A program made the position numbers and the translations under genes. From Bradysia coprophila (Eukaryota; Arthropoda; Insecta; Diptera; Sciaridae), in contig NW_023503372.1 in the NCBI RefSeq assembly GCF_014529535.1, forward strand, positions 2,641,772 to 2,705,771: DNA of 64,000 bases, written 5' to 3'. Under the pieces are notes generated by a model that saw only the letters and a program-made list of their open reading frames with translations, was not told the origin of the DNA and searched no databases. Positions 51,671-63,152 of this stretch are shown here, one piece after another. How positions within the stretch are numbered: the stretch's first letter is position 1; every line of letters starts with the position of its first letter.

Positions 51671-52865
51671 GTGCCTATATGGGTAATTCCATGGTTAGTT
51701 GCGTTACAAATTTCGTTATCTGTGAGTCATAAAGTTAATTGTGCTGGCTATGTTTTGCGGTAACAAATCAGTCTATAAATTTTCTAATACTCAGGAGACA
51801 TAGTGCTTTCATACCAACAAGAATTGGAATCTTTAGCCTGCGAAGTCTGACTTGTGTGATCGCAAAAGTCGGCGGTTAGTTGCGTTACACGTTTGTGACT
51901 TTTCGAAATATTTTCACCAAATAAAAACTGATTTCGGTAAACTTTTTTTTCCCTGAAAGCTATGGTCAAGACGCGCAGTTTAAGCCCAATATGAGGTTGG
52001 TAACCCAAAATTTGGGGGAGATATGTCTAAAAAAGTGATATTTTTCGGAGGTCATAAATAGCCAGAAATATTTTTTTTCACAATTGGTGGTTGTTACCCC
52101 ACAGAAAATGTTGTTTCGGCTCAAAACCGTTTAAAAAAATGGTTACAAAATTCTTCGAGATAATCTCGACGAGTTAAAATTCGAGGATGACTTTTATCAC
52201 CACTGGGAAGCTGTTGTCACCTACTTTAGTCACCCAACTAACCTGATTGGCTCAAAGTTATTTTTCTCGTGAAGTCATATGCTGTAGCTTTCGAATGACA
52301 CCGATCTTCAGTTTTTATTTGAAAAAATGTAATTTCGGTAACGTTTGGGTCGAAGTGATTTTACCTTACTTCGAAGCAGAATGAACCAAAAATCTTCAAA
52401 AAATTTAATTTTGTGTCATTTGGAGCAATTGTGGAATTATATGGTCCACATCTACAGGAAAACAAATTTACAAAAATCATTTGAGATTTATTGAGAATAT
52501 CTCGGAATGTCGAATACAAACAAACACTTTTTGGTCATTTCTCCCCGAGACCGCATTTTACAATAACCTCATATTGGTGTCAAACTACGCGTCTTGTCAA
52601 TAGCTTTCAGCAAAAAAAAAGTTTAGTGAAATCGGTTCAGGTTTCGTGAAATAAACTAGAATTTTCAAAAATTTTCTGAAAACAAGCATACATTTTTATG
52701 GTTGTATCTCCCCGAGATTTTTGGCCAAAGACGTAATATGGGGCTTAAACGACGCGTCTGGTCAACAGCTTTCAAGGGAAAAAAAGTTTGCCGAAATCGC
52801 ATTTCAATTGGTGAAAATATTTCGAACAGTCACAAATTAGCTGGAATTACCCATATATGTGTTGA
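51671..52865. repeat. 1.2-kb element with long inverted ends and internal repeats
   Basis: The outer sequence GTGCCTATATGGGTAATTCCA returns inverted as TGGAATTACCCATATATG near 52840-52862. Further inside, a block of about 110 bp (TTTCGAAATATTTTCACCAA, TGAAAGCTATGGTCAAGACG) at 51890-52000 is inverted at 52735-52845. Two more partial copies of the AGCTTTC block occur at about 52280 and 52600. No transposase reading frame. Probably an array-like non-autonomous element. Confidence 0.8.
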
Positions 52866-53713
52866 GGGTTGCACAGATACTTCATAGAGAGTCCGAAAAG
52901 AGTAGTAGACTTTTCAAAAGTTCCGATGAGAAGACGAGGTCAATAAACACACAAAAACAAGACTTTTCATTTTTATCCCGAGTCATGTAATGGGTTGTAT
53001 CAATACGGTGTGTGTATTGATGTCTAGAAGATGACGTAAACAAATTTACCCTTGAGTGCTAAAGGTTTTGCGTAGAGATGTTTGCCTACTTATATCAATC
53101 TTCTCGAAGTTATTTTTGGAAGTTATTATGTACCGAGTCGAAGGCATGGTTAAATAATCCAAATCGTCAAAATAAACATTCTGGACAGAGGTGCGGCCGA
53201 GCACAGGTATATCGAAATAGATCAACCAATTTGCCCTAGAGAGATAAATACGAGCTTATCGTACTAAGGAGATAAAATACCTCACTCATATAAGGATGTA
53301 TATAAGAGTCTCTTACTAATACTCGCTCAAGCGCTCGTATGCGTACACGTCCCTTATAGATCCTTATGTCAGTAATGCACTAAAATCATATCATTTCAAA
53401 AAACCTGTTAGATATGACCTTTGTGCTAATAACAATTTCGGTTCAGGATCAAAATTGAGTGCATCAGGTTCAGATATGAAAAACATGTGGTATTTTCAGG
53501 TCAGGTTCTGCTATATTTATGATGTATTTCCATTTTGCATTAATTGAAAGACAACAAATTTTTGTAGCCTAAATTCACTTGAACAAATAAAATCGAAAAA
53601 GGCGATCGCTATTTTTGTTCCGTTCGTCATACTTTCAATGCGTAAATCAAAATTGAGAGCAAGCGTAACAATTCAATTAAATAAACTGCTTTTTTATTTG
53701 TATTAGCTCGGCA

Positions 53714-53721
53714 TATAAATA
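53714..53721 (+). promoter_or_regulatory. TATA box of the two-domain secreted protein gene
   Basis: TATAAATA 65 nt before the start codon. The expected start site about 30 nt further gives a short 5' UTR of roughly 35 nt, a layout common for strongly expressed tissue-specific insect genes (inference). Confidence 0.65.
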
Positions 53722-53785
53722 CTCGAGAGATTAAGTATTTTTGTTAGTATTCTTATAGCGAATTAACAACAGCAATTCAACTGAA

Positions 53786-54572
53786 ATGAATTCACTTTAC
53801 ATCGCTTGCACTGCAGTACTGCTGCTGCAATGCATTTCGATAGCCATTAGTTGTGCGAGTCCGTCGTGTTCATGTCAATGCGATAAAGATCCACCATTAA
53901 AGCTCATATTTCAAATAGTCGAACACTTTAAAGAAGTTCAGGGTTGTGGTCGCAAATTTACTACCAGTCACAGTGTATCCGACGATGGTGTCAGACTAAT
54001 AAGCTACCATGCTGAATTAAGGCAGAATGAATCATCAAGTGAGTATTCTTGGAATTCAGTAGTGAATAAGTCTCAACCACAATATAAATCGTACAGCTGA
54101 ACTATGTGACTGTATCCATGGCTACTTGAGTCAAAAGGACTGGTTGGATGGTTCAACAAAATCGTGCTGTGTGAAGAAAAACATAGCGACAATGACAATT
54201 GAGGGAGAACCTGATCCAGCATTTGACAATATCAGCACGGATAATCCGTTGGAACAACTTGAAAGAATTTTCGCCCAATTTAAATATGGTGAATTCCAAA
54301 ATCACCATTGCCGGAAGAGTACTACTGAAGATGAGGATGGCAAGATTCATTTCTATGTAGAATGCGATCTACGTCCGGACTCGCCGAGCAAAGGTATACA
54401 CCACTCAATTTGTTTAACTATTCGCGTAATGTATCACATCTTAATTTCAGAGGAATTGTGCACCGGAATCGAGCAATATCTAAATCAAGATAGTTGGTTG
54501 GGAGAATTGACCTCTACATCTAAAATTGACGGAAATGTTCTGTATATGGAACTGACGGCAAAAGATGGGTAG
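53786..54572 (+). CDS. Secreted protein with two copies of an unrecognised domain
   Basis: Three exons (53786-54038, 54097-54393, 54451-54572; introns 58 and 57 bp) encode 223 residues. A signal peptide is clear (MNSLYIACTAVLLLQCISIA, cut near ISCA), followed by a short Cys-rich segment (SPSCSCQCDKDPP). Two similar halves follow: about residues 36-122 and 138-223. Shared positions include PLKLIFQIVEHFK/PLEQLERIFAQFK, a CxRKxTT motif, a D-D/E-G turn, ELC, and YLSQKDWL/YLNQDSWL. Both introns interrupt the two halves at the same place (just before ELC) in phase 1, so the protein arose by duplication of a two-exon unit. No membrane segment after the signal. I do not recognise the family. Confidence 0.85.
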
Positions 54573-54740
54573 GATGCTTTTAAACACACACACATCTTTG
54601 GCACATAACAAAGATGACAGGGGGATTGGTGTGAGGTGTTAGAGTATGGGCATGGGCATGACGGCTGTTTAATCTAAACCTTAAAAATCGAAGAGCACAA
54701 CGGAAGTTTAAGATTTTGTTGTGTTATACCAAATTTTACT

Positions 54741-54746
54741 AATAAA
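54741..54746 (+). promoter_or_regulatory. Poly(A) signal
   Basis: AATAAA 168 nt past the stop of the two-domain secreted protein gene. Confidence 0.6.
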
Positions 54747-55015
54747 CGTTCCTTTTCAACATTCAACCTTATCTCTCACAACTCTTGGTTTTACACTTTA
54801 TTGTTTGAATGCATCCCACACCGAAGCCGAACATTTACTGCCTTCCTAAAAATCTCTCTCAAAAATCATTATCGTTTAAAAGGTCTCGCACATCAATCAT
54901 ATTTGTCTCGGTTTGTCTGCTAACAAACATGAGATGGTATAAGTCAAAGTTGAAATTTAGTAATCCAAATGGGTTGAGCTTGGCTCTTCAACAAAGTGTT
55001 TCGTCTGTACTAGAG

Positions 55016-55325
55016 ATGAGCGGGTTGCCCGAACGCGTTAAAATACCCGACCCGACCTGTTTCAGACTTTATTATTTTTATCTGGCAGCAACCCAAACTT
55101 AATGACAATCACATCGTATTTATCACGCAGAACATTGTTCTTTTCTTATCAAAAGTTCTCACCTGCCAGTGCTTTTATAAACAGGATCGTTAGAACGTCG
55201 GGAATTAAAAATGTAATTCGGGTCGGGTCTCAATTTCCTCGAGTTTTAGGATGTCGATTTAAAAAAAAAAATAATTTGGGCTAGGCTCGGGTAGGTTTCC
55301 GACAAAGCTCGACCCATTCATCTCC
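55016..55325. mobile_element. Probable hAT-like element with AGAGATGAGCGGGTTG end
   Basis: The left end AGAGATGAGCGGGTTGCCCG is answered on the right by CGACCCATTCATCTCC. Both inner flanks contain GACCCG/CGGGTC words. Similar GACCCGA/CCCGAACC words occur in the large CSN2 intron at about 11280-11700 and 16680-16740. Superfamily assigned from end style only. Confidence 0.55.
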
Positions 55326-55565
55326 AGTCTCTGGACAACTGTTGAAACGAAATTGAATTTACATCTTCCTTCGAAAAACGAGGTCTCAATGTCGTAACAT
55401 TGTCTTTACTTTTCCGGAAAAATTTCATCCAGAATGTCCTACGCTTCGTTACAATACCTAATAAAACTTCTGCTGATTTGAATTCAAATTATTCTTCAAA
55501 TTTTCACATTAAATATTTGAAAAAATAAAATTTGTTGTCGAAAGCTGTAGATACACTTTAAGTAT

Positions 55566-55693
55566 GGTTTCCACTCAACAAAAAGTACTCCATCAGAGAG
55601 CCGGGAGAGAGTACGCTGTCAAGTAAACAAAGCAAAAATTGAAAAAATTCAATTTTACCTCTCAGACGGAGTACTTTTTTGGTAAAAGGAAAC
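55566..55693. mobile_element. MITE with GGTTTCCAC/AAAGTACTCC inverted ends
   Basis: A 128-bp element. GTTTCCACTCAACAAAAAG and AAGTACTCC are inverted at GGAGTACTTTTTTGG and GGAAAC, with an AGAGAG/CTCTCA inner step. No target duplication resolved. Confidence 0.7.
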
Positions 55694-58600
55694 TAAGCAT
55701 TACTCACCATGAAAGAACAGAATAATTGAGGCAAATCCAAAACTTAACTTAAAAAAAAGTTCAAAACTAGCTAGCAAAGCTCTTTCCTAAAAAAAAAACT
55801 AAAATCAGATCAGTCAGATACACGGTTGAACATTGTTCAGTGCTCACTATACTTCAAATATAGACTGGTAGAGTCGTAAAGTAGAGTTGGAACTTTTTAT
55901 TTTCATTGTTTTATGGTGTGTTATTCTTGGTATTGATTTCATTTTGTTGGTTCAATTCCCCACAGCATACGCTAACCGTAAAGCAAACATACACACAAAA
56001 CGATGTTAACTTCAAAATGTTCCTCGACGTAGACAAGTATTATTTGGAAAAACATCAATCAGATCCCATATGCTTCACTCCACACATACGGCGTGTATCT
56101 ATATCTAGATACTTAACACACAATAAATAACGCCATTCGATATGTGATAACAGATCAGTATCTCTGCAACGGAACCTATCAGGCTTCCACTAATTTATTA
56201 ATTTAAAAAATCGGAAATAAAGCTTTTGTTTACTGAAAAATCTCTTGTCAGCTTCAGTTGTTTACTTGCCGCTACAGAATTACCACCATTGAACGGAAAG
56301 TAGGGCCTAAATGTGTTTTTTTTTCACAACGCACATAAATGTTTTGCCATTCATGTGTGCCATTAATGAGCTGAAATATGTTAGCCGAAATCAACTTTTA
56401 TGAACATGCCGTGCGGTAGAGGTATATATATATCGCACAATGATTGATCTGTGTAATTAGACTTTTTGAATATAATATTTATTTCCAACCCCAAAAAGCT
56501 TACGGTATTCACAGCCACACACATATACACATTGAACCCACTCTTCGATACATTTTACTTATTTGTAAATGTTAGAAGGTTAAAGCGACTCGAATTTATA
56601 ATGTTGAAATATATTGTGAGTTATGTGAAAATTTACTGTGAATATGTCGAGATAGAAACCGTTCATATAGCTACGTGTTCCATATTTATGCAAACACATA
56701 CGCTATGGGCATTTATATATCACTCCAAAAGCCAAAGATATTTTTATATTTTGTTTCATATCACTGTCAAACCCTTGAAAATGGATAAGGAATTATGGAA
56801 TCCTTTTTCCACACATATCCATACCATTTCGCATTATAATAGTGTTGTTCGGTTTCTATCCGCAAAGATTGAAAGTGTCCGAATAGCTTACTCACATCTC
56901 TTTCGTTTCTTCATCAATTTACGCAAAATAATACACAGAAAATACAATGGAACGAGTTCGTCAACCCTCATTTTGTAGGTGTCTATATATATGTTGGAGG
57001 TTTGTTGTTAAAATATTATTGTTACGTTTTTATTGGGATAAGAAGAAAGGCCATATCCTTTTTGATGGATGCCGAAAAACATTCGAGTCAAAAGTTACAT
57101 TATGATATCGGTACAGGCGGTAAGGCATTTCATATATATATATATATATTGGCAAGGTTGAATAGACGAGTCGGATACCCTAGTTAAAGATTTGTAATAA
57201 GAGGTTCAAGGAAACAGGAATCCGTTTGTAAGTTACTTTACAGTGGGGGGGTTTTACCCTTAAATAGACTTTGATTTTGCTATGAGAGAACCTACGTCAA
57301 GAATCCAAAAACCTGAAGAAGACCAGAACAAAGAAGGTAATGAAATAAACTCTCTTTTTTGTCTGTGGTGAAGCGATTATTTCTGTAATTTCTTCGAGAC
57401 CCCTTCGAGTGTTCCTACTTTTTCTTTTGCTAAAAGAGACTTCACTCTTCGTTGGCGTCTTCCACTTCCAGTTACTTAACCATTTTTTACTTTTCATTTT
57501 TTTTTGAAATCCTATCGATATTAACTGTGCGGTATATACCAGCCATACCGTCATTTATTTGATTTATCTATTCCTGTTCACAGTATCATCGAATAATAGA
57601 GTAGATATGCTGGACGCTGGTACATGCACCTCTGGCGTGCATGTTGTGTAATGTGCACAATGTGCATGTTATTGCTGCACATAAATCAAGCATTTTAATA
57701 TACTTATACGGTCACGAGAGCTTTTGATTTCATGGATTATTGAAGTACTATTCTTGTTTTATCTGCGTACCCTGGGCCCATAACCTGTTCAAATCGATTT
57801 GATGTCATTGAAGTGGGTTTGTGTTTGTACTACAAGCAAGGTTGTGTGATCTAATCAGAAACTAATTTCTCATTTCCAATCAATGTAAAAGTTATTTATT
57901 AAATCAAAAGAATGAAGTTCACTTCAACACTCGTTCCAATTCAGTTAATTTATTAATCACGATACTAAATGGCTGCATAAAATGGAAAGCAATCACTCTA
58001 ATAAACATTGTACGTGTATAATGCTGGACACGTGTGTTTTTTTCGGATTGAAATTAAATGTGCTCAGCCTGATAACATTTTTATTGCAACGTGGCTGCTG
58101 CTGTGGGCCCAAAAATTGATATTTCCCATTTAGTATGCATTATACCCGGTGTATTATAAATATTTAAATTTTAATCAAAAAACTACACATCACTAAAGTT
58201 TTATGTTCATAAATGAATAACTAGACGAACACAATGATAGGAGGATGGAAAAGAGAAACTGTGGAAATTTATAGTTAATGAAAATTAAAAAAAAAAGTTT
58301 TCATTCTATGGATATAACTTGTCTATAGGATGGTGTGGGTGTAATGTAAACATACCACATGTGTATCATGATTTTATTATTCGTGTTAACAATGAAATTA
58401 GCCATTTACACTTCAAGTTTAGCATCATCTGCTGTCGACAATTATTATTATTCGGAATTTCAATTCTTGAATTGTGAAAAATTCTAAAAAATTCCTAAAA
58501 ACTATAAAATGTCTTAAAAGTTCGTAAATGTATTACTTCCAGTCAAAGTTGGAACAAAGTTGGACATATTTTCTGATTTAAGAGTTGTTGAGGTTTGTAA

Positions 58601-58712
58601 ATAATTCGACCTGATGGTATGACTCTAATTCCGTGGAGTCATGGTAAATCTCTTTTATGGGATGTGACAGTGAAATACAGTGAAATGAAATACGTTGGCT
58701 CCTTCATACATT

Positions 58713-59128
58713 GGTGAAACTTCTAAAAAAGCACGCTCAATTGCAGAGAAAGCGGAGAGATTAAAGCATAATCATTATAGAAAACTTAAAGAAAATTATT
58801 TGTGCATCCCACAACTGAAATACGACCTATTTTGCCATGATTTTTCATTACAAACTTAGGACTGGTGCTGAAAAAATCGTCATTTCCTGTCTTGGTACGA
58901 AAAATACTATTATTCACCCCGCTTGCTTTTGAATCTTTAGGTTGCATAGGCCCAGAAACAAAGAAATTTGTCACGAAATTAGGATCTTTGATGAAAAAAG
59001 CATCAGGGGAAAAGCGTTCAACAGATTACTTATTGCAAAGAATTTCAATTGCTATTCAAAGAGGAAATGCAGCATGTATTCTTGGAACGTTGGGAAGGAA
59101 TAGAGTGGACGATTTTTATTTATTGTAA
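58713..59128 (+). pseudogene. C-terminal fragment of a non-LTR retrotransposon reverse transcriptase ORF
   Basis: Two frames are needed. The first (to about 58800) gives SKKARSIAEKAERLKHNHY and KLKENY. The second, after a frame change and an in-frame stop near 58858, gives LFTPLAFESLGCIGPETKKF, then LLQRISIAIQRGNAACILGT and a VDDFYLL ending. This order (Lys/Arg-rich helix, F-P-A-xES-G-GPE, QRISxAIQRGNA, ILGT) is the tail found after the reverse transcriptase domain in many animal LINE proteins. Polymerase and endonuclease parts are absent, so this is a 5'-truncated, broken copy. The clade cannot be assigned from this tail alone. Confidence 0.75.
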
Positions 59129-59225
59129 TTTCTGTTTTTTGAAAAGATCGATTTTTTACTGGCTGTGCAATTTGAGCAGTCTTTTTTTTCGCTTATCTTA
59201 AAATAAAAAAATTTATTCGACAAAA

Positions 59226-59317
59226 ATTTCGTTTAACAAATGAATATCTAGATTTCTACTTTTGTGTGTAAGAGCACTAGACTTGCAACGATTTTTTTTA
59301 TTTGTTAGACGAAAATT
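59226..59317. repeat. Inverted repeat related to 2788-2945
   Basis: TTTCGTTTAACAAATGAATATC and its inverse (ATTTGTTAGACGAAAA) enclose a TCTAGATT block; it shares TCGTTTAACAAATGAAxATC with the repeat at 2788. Confidence 0.7.
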
Positions 59318-62300
59318 ATGTGGGAACAATTATAATCCACAACGACTTCAAAATCAGAAAAAAGGTTGGATTGACATCTCTTAGAGCGTAGAGAAATTTG
59401 AATCGATAATCGTATTATACCGTTTTTTCTTTGATTGCATTTTTGTGATGACAAATTCGTCGCAGCTCATATAAATATAAACGGAATTAAAACCAAAATT
59501 GAATCATTAAAAGTTATAAAATCTATTGAACAAAAAAACAGTCAAAGGACCTGACCCAACCAAATCCAAAGTTATATCAATATGGCGATAAGTTTTTCAT
59601 TTATAAAAATTTAAACAAACTATATCGTTCCATCTGAAAAAAGCCCAACAGGAATTGACAACACCTAACAGGAATTGAAAAGAATTGAAAATGGAAAGGA
59701 AAATTTTTGCAAAATTGTATTGAAATTTTCAAACCATAACAATGTCGTTGCATTTTAATGAACATCGATATTGAATGGAATGTGTGCGATGTTATATATT
59801 GAAATATATAAATTGAAAAACTGTTTCAAATAGTGGAAATAAAATTCCAAAAAAAACCCTCCGCTTTATGTTGGTATTCCGTTTCATTGCATTTTTATTA
59901 AATTATATTCGTTATTCTCGTCTGATGTAGTAGTGGCAATTGGGTATACGATATTTCAATTGGCAGCATTTGGTGTTTAACTTTTTTTCTGAGGAATGGT
60001 AAATAAATCTACGTTGTGTGTTTTCAGGTAAAATTTATTTTCACACTCAAAAGCGGTGAGTTAGAGGAAAATGATTATAAAACAAATATAATGATGATCG
60101 CAAGGGAAGTTTGTTTTAAAAACCATTAACGTTATACGATTTGCGTTTGAATCTGAGCGTAAAAGAAAAATTCAGGGTATGGTAATAAAGCAGATGAGCC
60201 ACATACTTTCAAACACTTATATCTATCTGATCACGAAACATTTTAAGCGCTTCGTCTATCTAATAAGACTGAGTTTTTACTTTGGATAACCATTTACTGA
60301 AATGGCATAAATGAACATTGAGCAATGACCTCTGACTAAGGTGGTCAAATATAGAAAAGGAGTCAATAATCTAACCAATTGTGAGTGTTGCAACCCAAGC
60401 CGGAGAAAAGGGCTGCAATCACACAAGTTCCGAACTATTACAAAAATTGTTTTACTTAATAAGACCGGCTCATTTTCCGGGGGTGCAGTGGGTAAAATAT
60501 TTTTGAACGATATATTGAAAACACTTTGATTTGTAGAGCTTGTAGAGGATAATACGCCGCCTGTGAAAAATTAATCTATAAGATGGTTTGCCCCCAATGA
60601 GACCTTGTTTTGCAGCTATTTACAGCATTTAATTTACCATGAACCTGAGTGCTCAACAATTGTTTTCTGTTGATCAATTACAATACTCTTCCATTTTAAA
60701 TATCTTCCAGCGATAAATATTTTCCAAGGCTACGAAGCGAATTGATTTATTTCTGAATATTAATTTCTTAAAAAAACAACAACAAAACAATGCAGTTTCC
60801 TACATTGTTTTCTTTCCAAAGTGAAATTGGAGTGCTCATCGCACATTCGTATATTAATGGCGAGCGCTTTGTATTGTGTGCTTGATATATTATTGCAGAC
60901 ATATATTACAGGAAGCAAAAAGTTGACAGTCTGAGTGGTAATTTAACTTTCAGTTTTGACAAATAATTCAAAAATGAAATGCGAATGCAAGGTTATTCTA
61001 AGGCGCAATGTTAATTTTGTCTGAAAAGAATCGACTTGAATTCGCTTCTATATGATACGAGGACGAACTGATTTCGATAGATAAATAGACTTAGAAATGA
61101 ATAAAAAAGTTAATGAAACGTGAGACAATCGCTTTCCACAGTAATTAACGAACAATTATATTTTGCGAACAACAAGAAGGTCGAACATTTAGAAAATGTT
61201 GGAAACACATATTATCCACGAGAGCTTCTCATGTAAGATTACAAAAAAGTCCCTTTCATATACAAAAGGAATACATTTTAAATAAATGAAAACAACCAGC
61301 GCTGAAAAACGGAATTTTATAGCAACTTTGTTAAAGGAAAAATGTCCAACAATTACACGGAGCTACTCTGCACTAACGATAACATTGAACCGATTTCCGA
61401 ATATTACCGTTAAACGACAAACTTTTAGTAGCTTTTCGAGCGTTTCACTGAAACGTTTGCGGGACTTATTGAAATCATGTTAAATTCACTCATCGGGAAA
61501 AAAAATCCAGCATTTCGTTTGGTTTTCGTTGAACGAGTAAAATATCCCTCCAGGGACAGGAATATTATGTATGTATGTATCAGTGACTATTTTTGTGAAA
61601 TGATTTTCTCATATTCGCTTGAATTTTCCCACATTTTACCAAAATTTTCGTAGATTTTCCAATTAATTTCCTTAAATAAAATGTTAAATCTAGGAAAATG
61701 TTTTTGCAAAAATAGTCCCTGGTACATTTATATGAGGCCTGACGTTTGTGTCTACGGAAAAACATTCTGAGAATCCCAGATCGAATCTCATAAATTCTTT
61801 TCGTGTCTTTCATACCAAAAAGCGAAATATTGAAAATGTAACCGTCCATGAATTAATCATGTACACATTAATGGGAAATGAAATGTGGCTGCCATTTATG
61901 TACAAATACGATAGGAATAAAACATTCAATAATTTTCTTTATGCAAGCAATCGCTTTCGCATTTTTTTTATATTTATGTTCGTACGGTCCCCGACGATGA
62001 TTGAATTCCATATAAAGAGAAATTTATTGAGTTTGTGTATAAAAGCTGTTCAGTGAAATTAATAGATTTCAGACGACAGTAAATGCTCGTAACATTTGCA
62101 ATTGTTTGGATAAAATAAGGTTCCGTATTTCAATATTTATCTTTGTTATTGTTATGCAAATGCGTCTGTCGTTTTTATTGAGGAAAAACTTACGAAAGTT
62201 CATACGTCTGAAAGAAAATTGACAAAGGGCGATGTACCTATTTTGTCGGCAAATGAAATAATTATCTGTGAAACCTAGGTGAAAGCACTTTGAAATATCA

Positions 62301-62579
62301 TTTCGACAGTTTTGTTTGTGGACAATTCGAGCCGAGAGATTGTAATTTCGGACTTTTTCCCAAGGCTAATTTTTCAACAACTAAGCGAGAAAATTCTCAT
62401 TTTTCCCTCCACCGAAACTTCGAAAGCCTTTTTTGTTGGAAAACGTTGTGTTTACATCGGGAAAAAAGTTGGAGATTAAACATTTTCTCGTGGTATTTTT
62501 TAGCCTTCGCAATGCTCTGGCGGCAAAAGACAACATTGAAATGCTATTTCCAACTTTTTTCCCTCGAAGTGAATATTTG
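59318..62579. other. Intergenic, no supported gene
   Basis: AT-rich DNA with one MITE (61581). Short frames at 60341, 61286, 61748 and 62290 lack motifs; the last one runs into the minisatellite. Confidence 0.45.
61581..61721. mobile_element. hAT-like MITE related to 49611-49736
   Basis: A 141-bp element. Ends CAGTGACTATTTTTG and CAAAAATAGTCCCTG are inverted; interior is TTTTCC-rich as in the 49611 copy. The flanking 8 bp agree only weakly. Confidence 0.65.
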
Positions 62580-62962
62580 GACCAGGAAGGAGTTTGGTTT
62601 GTTCCAACTAAATTCATTCTTCTTGAAACTATGTAAGGAAGGAGTTTGGTTTGTTCCTACTAGATTCATCCTTCTAGAAACTATGTAAGGAAGGAGTTTG
62701 GTTTGTTCCTACTGAATTCATCCTTCTGCAAACTGTGTAAGGAAGGAGTTTGGTTCATTTCTACTGAATTCATTTTTCTAGAAACTGTGTTTCGACTGAA
62801 TTCATCCTTCTACAAACTGTGTAAGGAAGGAGCTTGGTTTGTTCCAACTGAATTCATCCTTCTACAATTTTTGTAAGGAAGGACTTTCGGTTGTTCCTAC
62901 TGATTTCATCCTTCTAGAAACTATGTTTGGAGCTTGGTGCGTTCCTACTGAATTCATCCTTA
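62580..62962. repeat. Minisatellite of about 52 bp, 7-8 units
   Basis: Units start near 62585, 62637, 62689, 62741, then a shortened one, 62824, 62876 and 62929. Core words are GGAAGGAGTTTGGTTTGTTCC, ACTGAATTCATCCTTCTA and GAAACTATGTAA. The last unit is cut at CATCCTTA, where the LTR begins. Confidence 0.9.
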
Positions 62963-63142
62963 TGTGGAGGTTCGGGCTGTGACTCGACTAATGAATTGAA
63001 ACGAACACTTAATCGTTATAAAAATTCAAGTTTATTTACTCCGTAAATTCAAACACGTCTTATTCTAATGACTTTCGTATAAGAACTGACCCGATCAAAG
63101 GGTTGTACGCATACACGTACGACTTACTAACACATTCCCACA
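62963..63142 (-). mobile_element. 3' LTR of a Ty3/gypsy-type retrotransposon
   Basis: A 180-bp LTR read on the minus strand from TGTGGGAATG to ACCTCCACA, with TG...CA inverted ends (TGTGG/CCACA). AATAAA on the minus strand at 63031-63036. The integrase frame stops 10 bp before it. The matching 5' LTR is beyond the right edge, so identity and target duplication cannot be checked. Confidence 0.75.
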
Positions 63143-63152
63143 CTCGTCCATT

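Larger units (their letters stand above)
47884..53713. other. Gene-poor stretch full of inverted repeats
   Basis: No supported gene. A 92-codon ATG frame at 51274-51552 (+), just after a CATTCAG acceptor-like site, has no recognisable domain and is left as a possible unknown gene. Listed elements are at 48652, 49453, 49611, 50137 and 51671. 52915-52990 shares ATAAACACACxAAAAC with 31500. Confidence 0.45.
54747..58712. other. Intergenic, repeats only
   Basis: Two probable elements are listed separately. The 170-codon frame at 56466-56978 begins with a TTG codon, is AT-biased and lacks motifs, so I do not call it. A pure TA microsatellite lies near 57130-57150. Confidence 0.45.

Noticed and set aside
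56466..56978. 170-codon plus-strand frame
   Set aside because: Starts at TTG, biased to AT-rich codons, no domain, no promoter or splice evidence.
62290..62688. 132-codon plus-strand frame
   Set aside because: Its C-terminal part is translated minisatellite; no recognisable domain.
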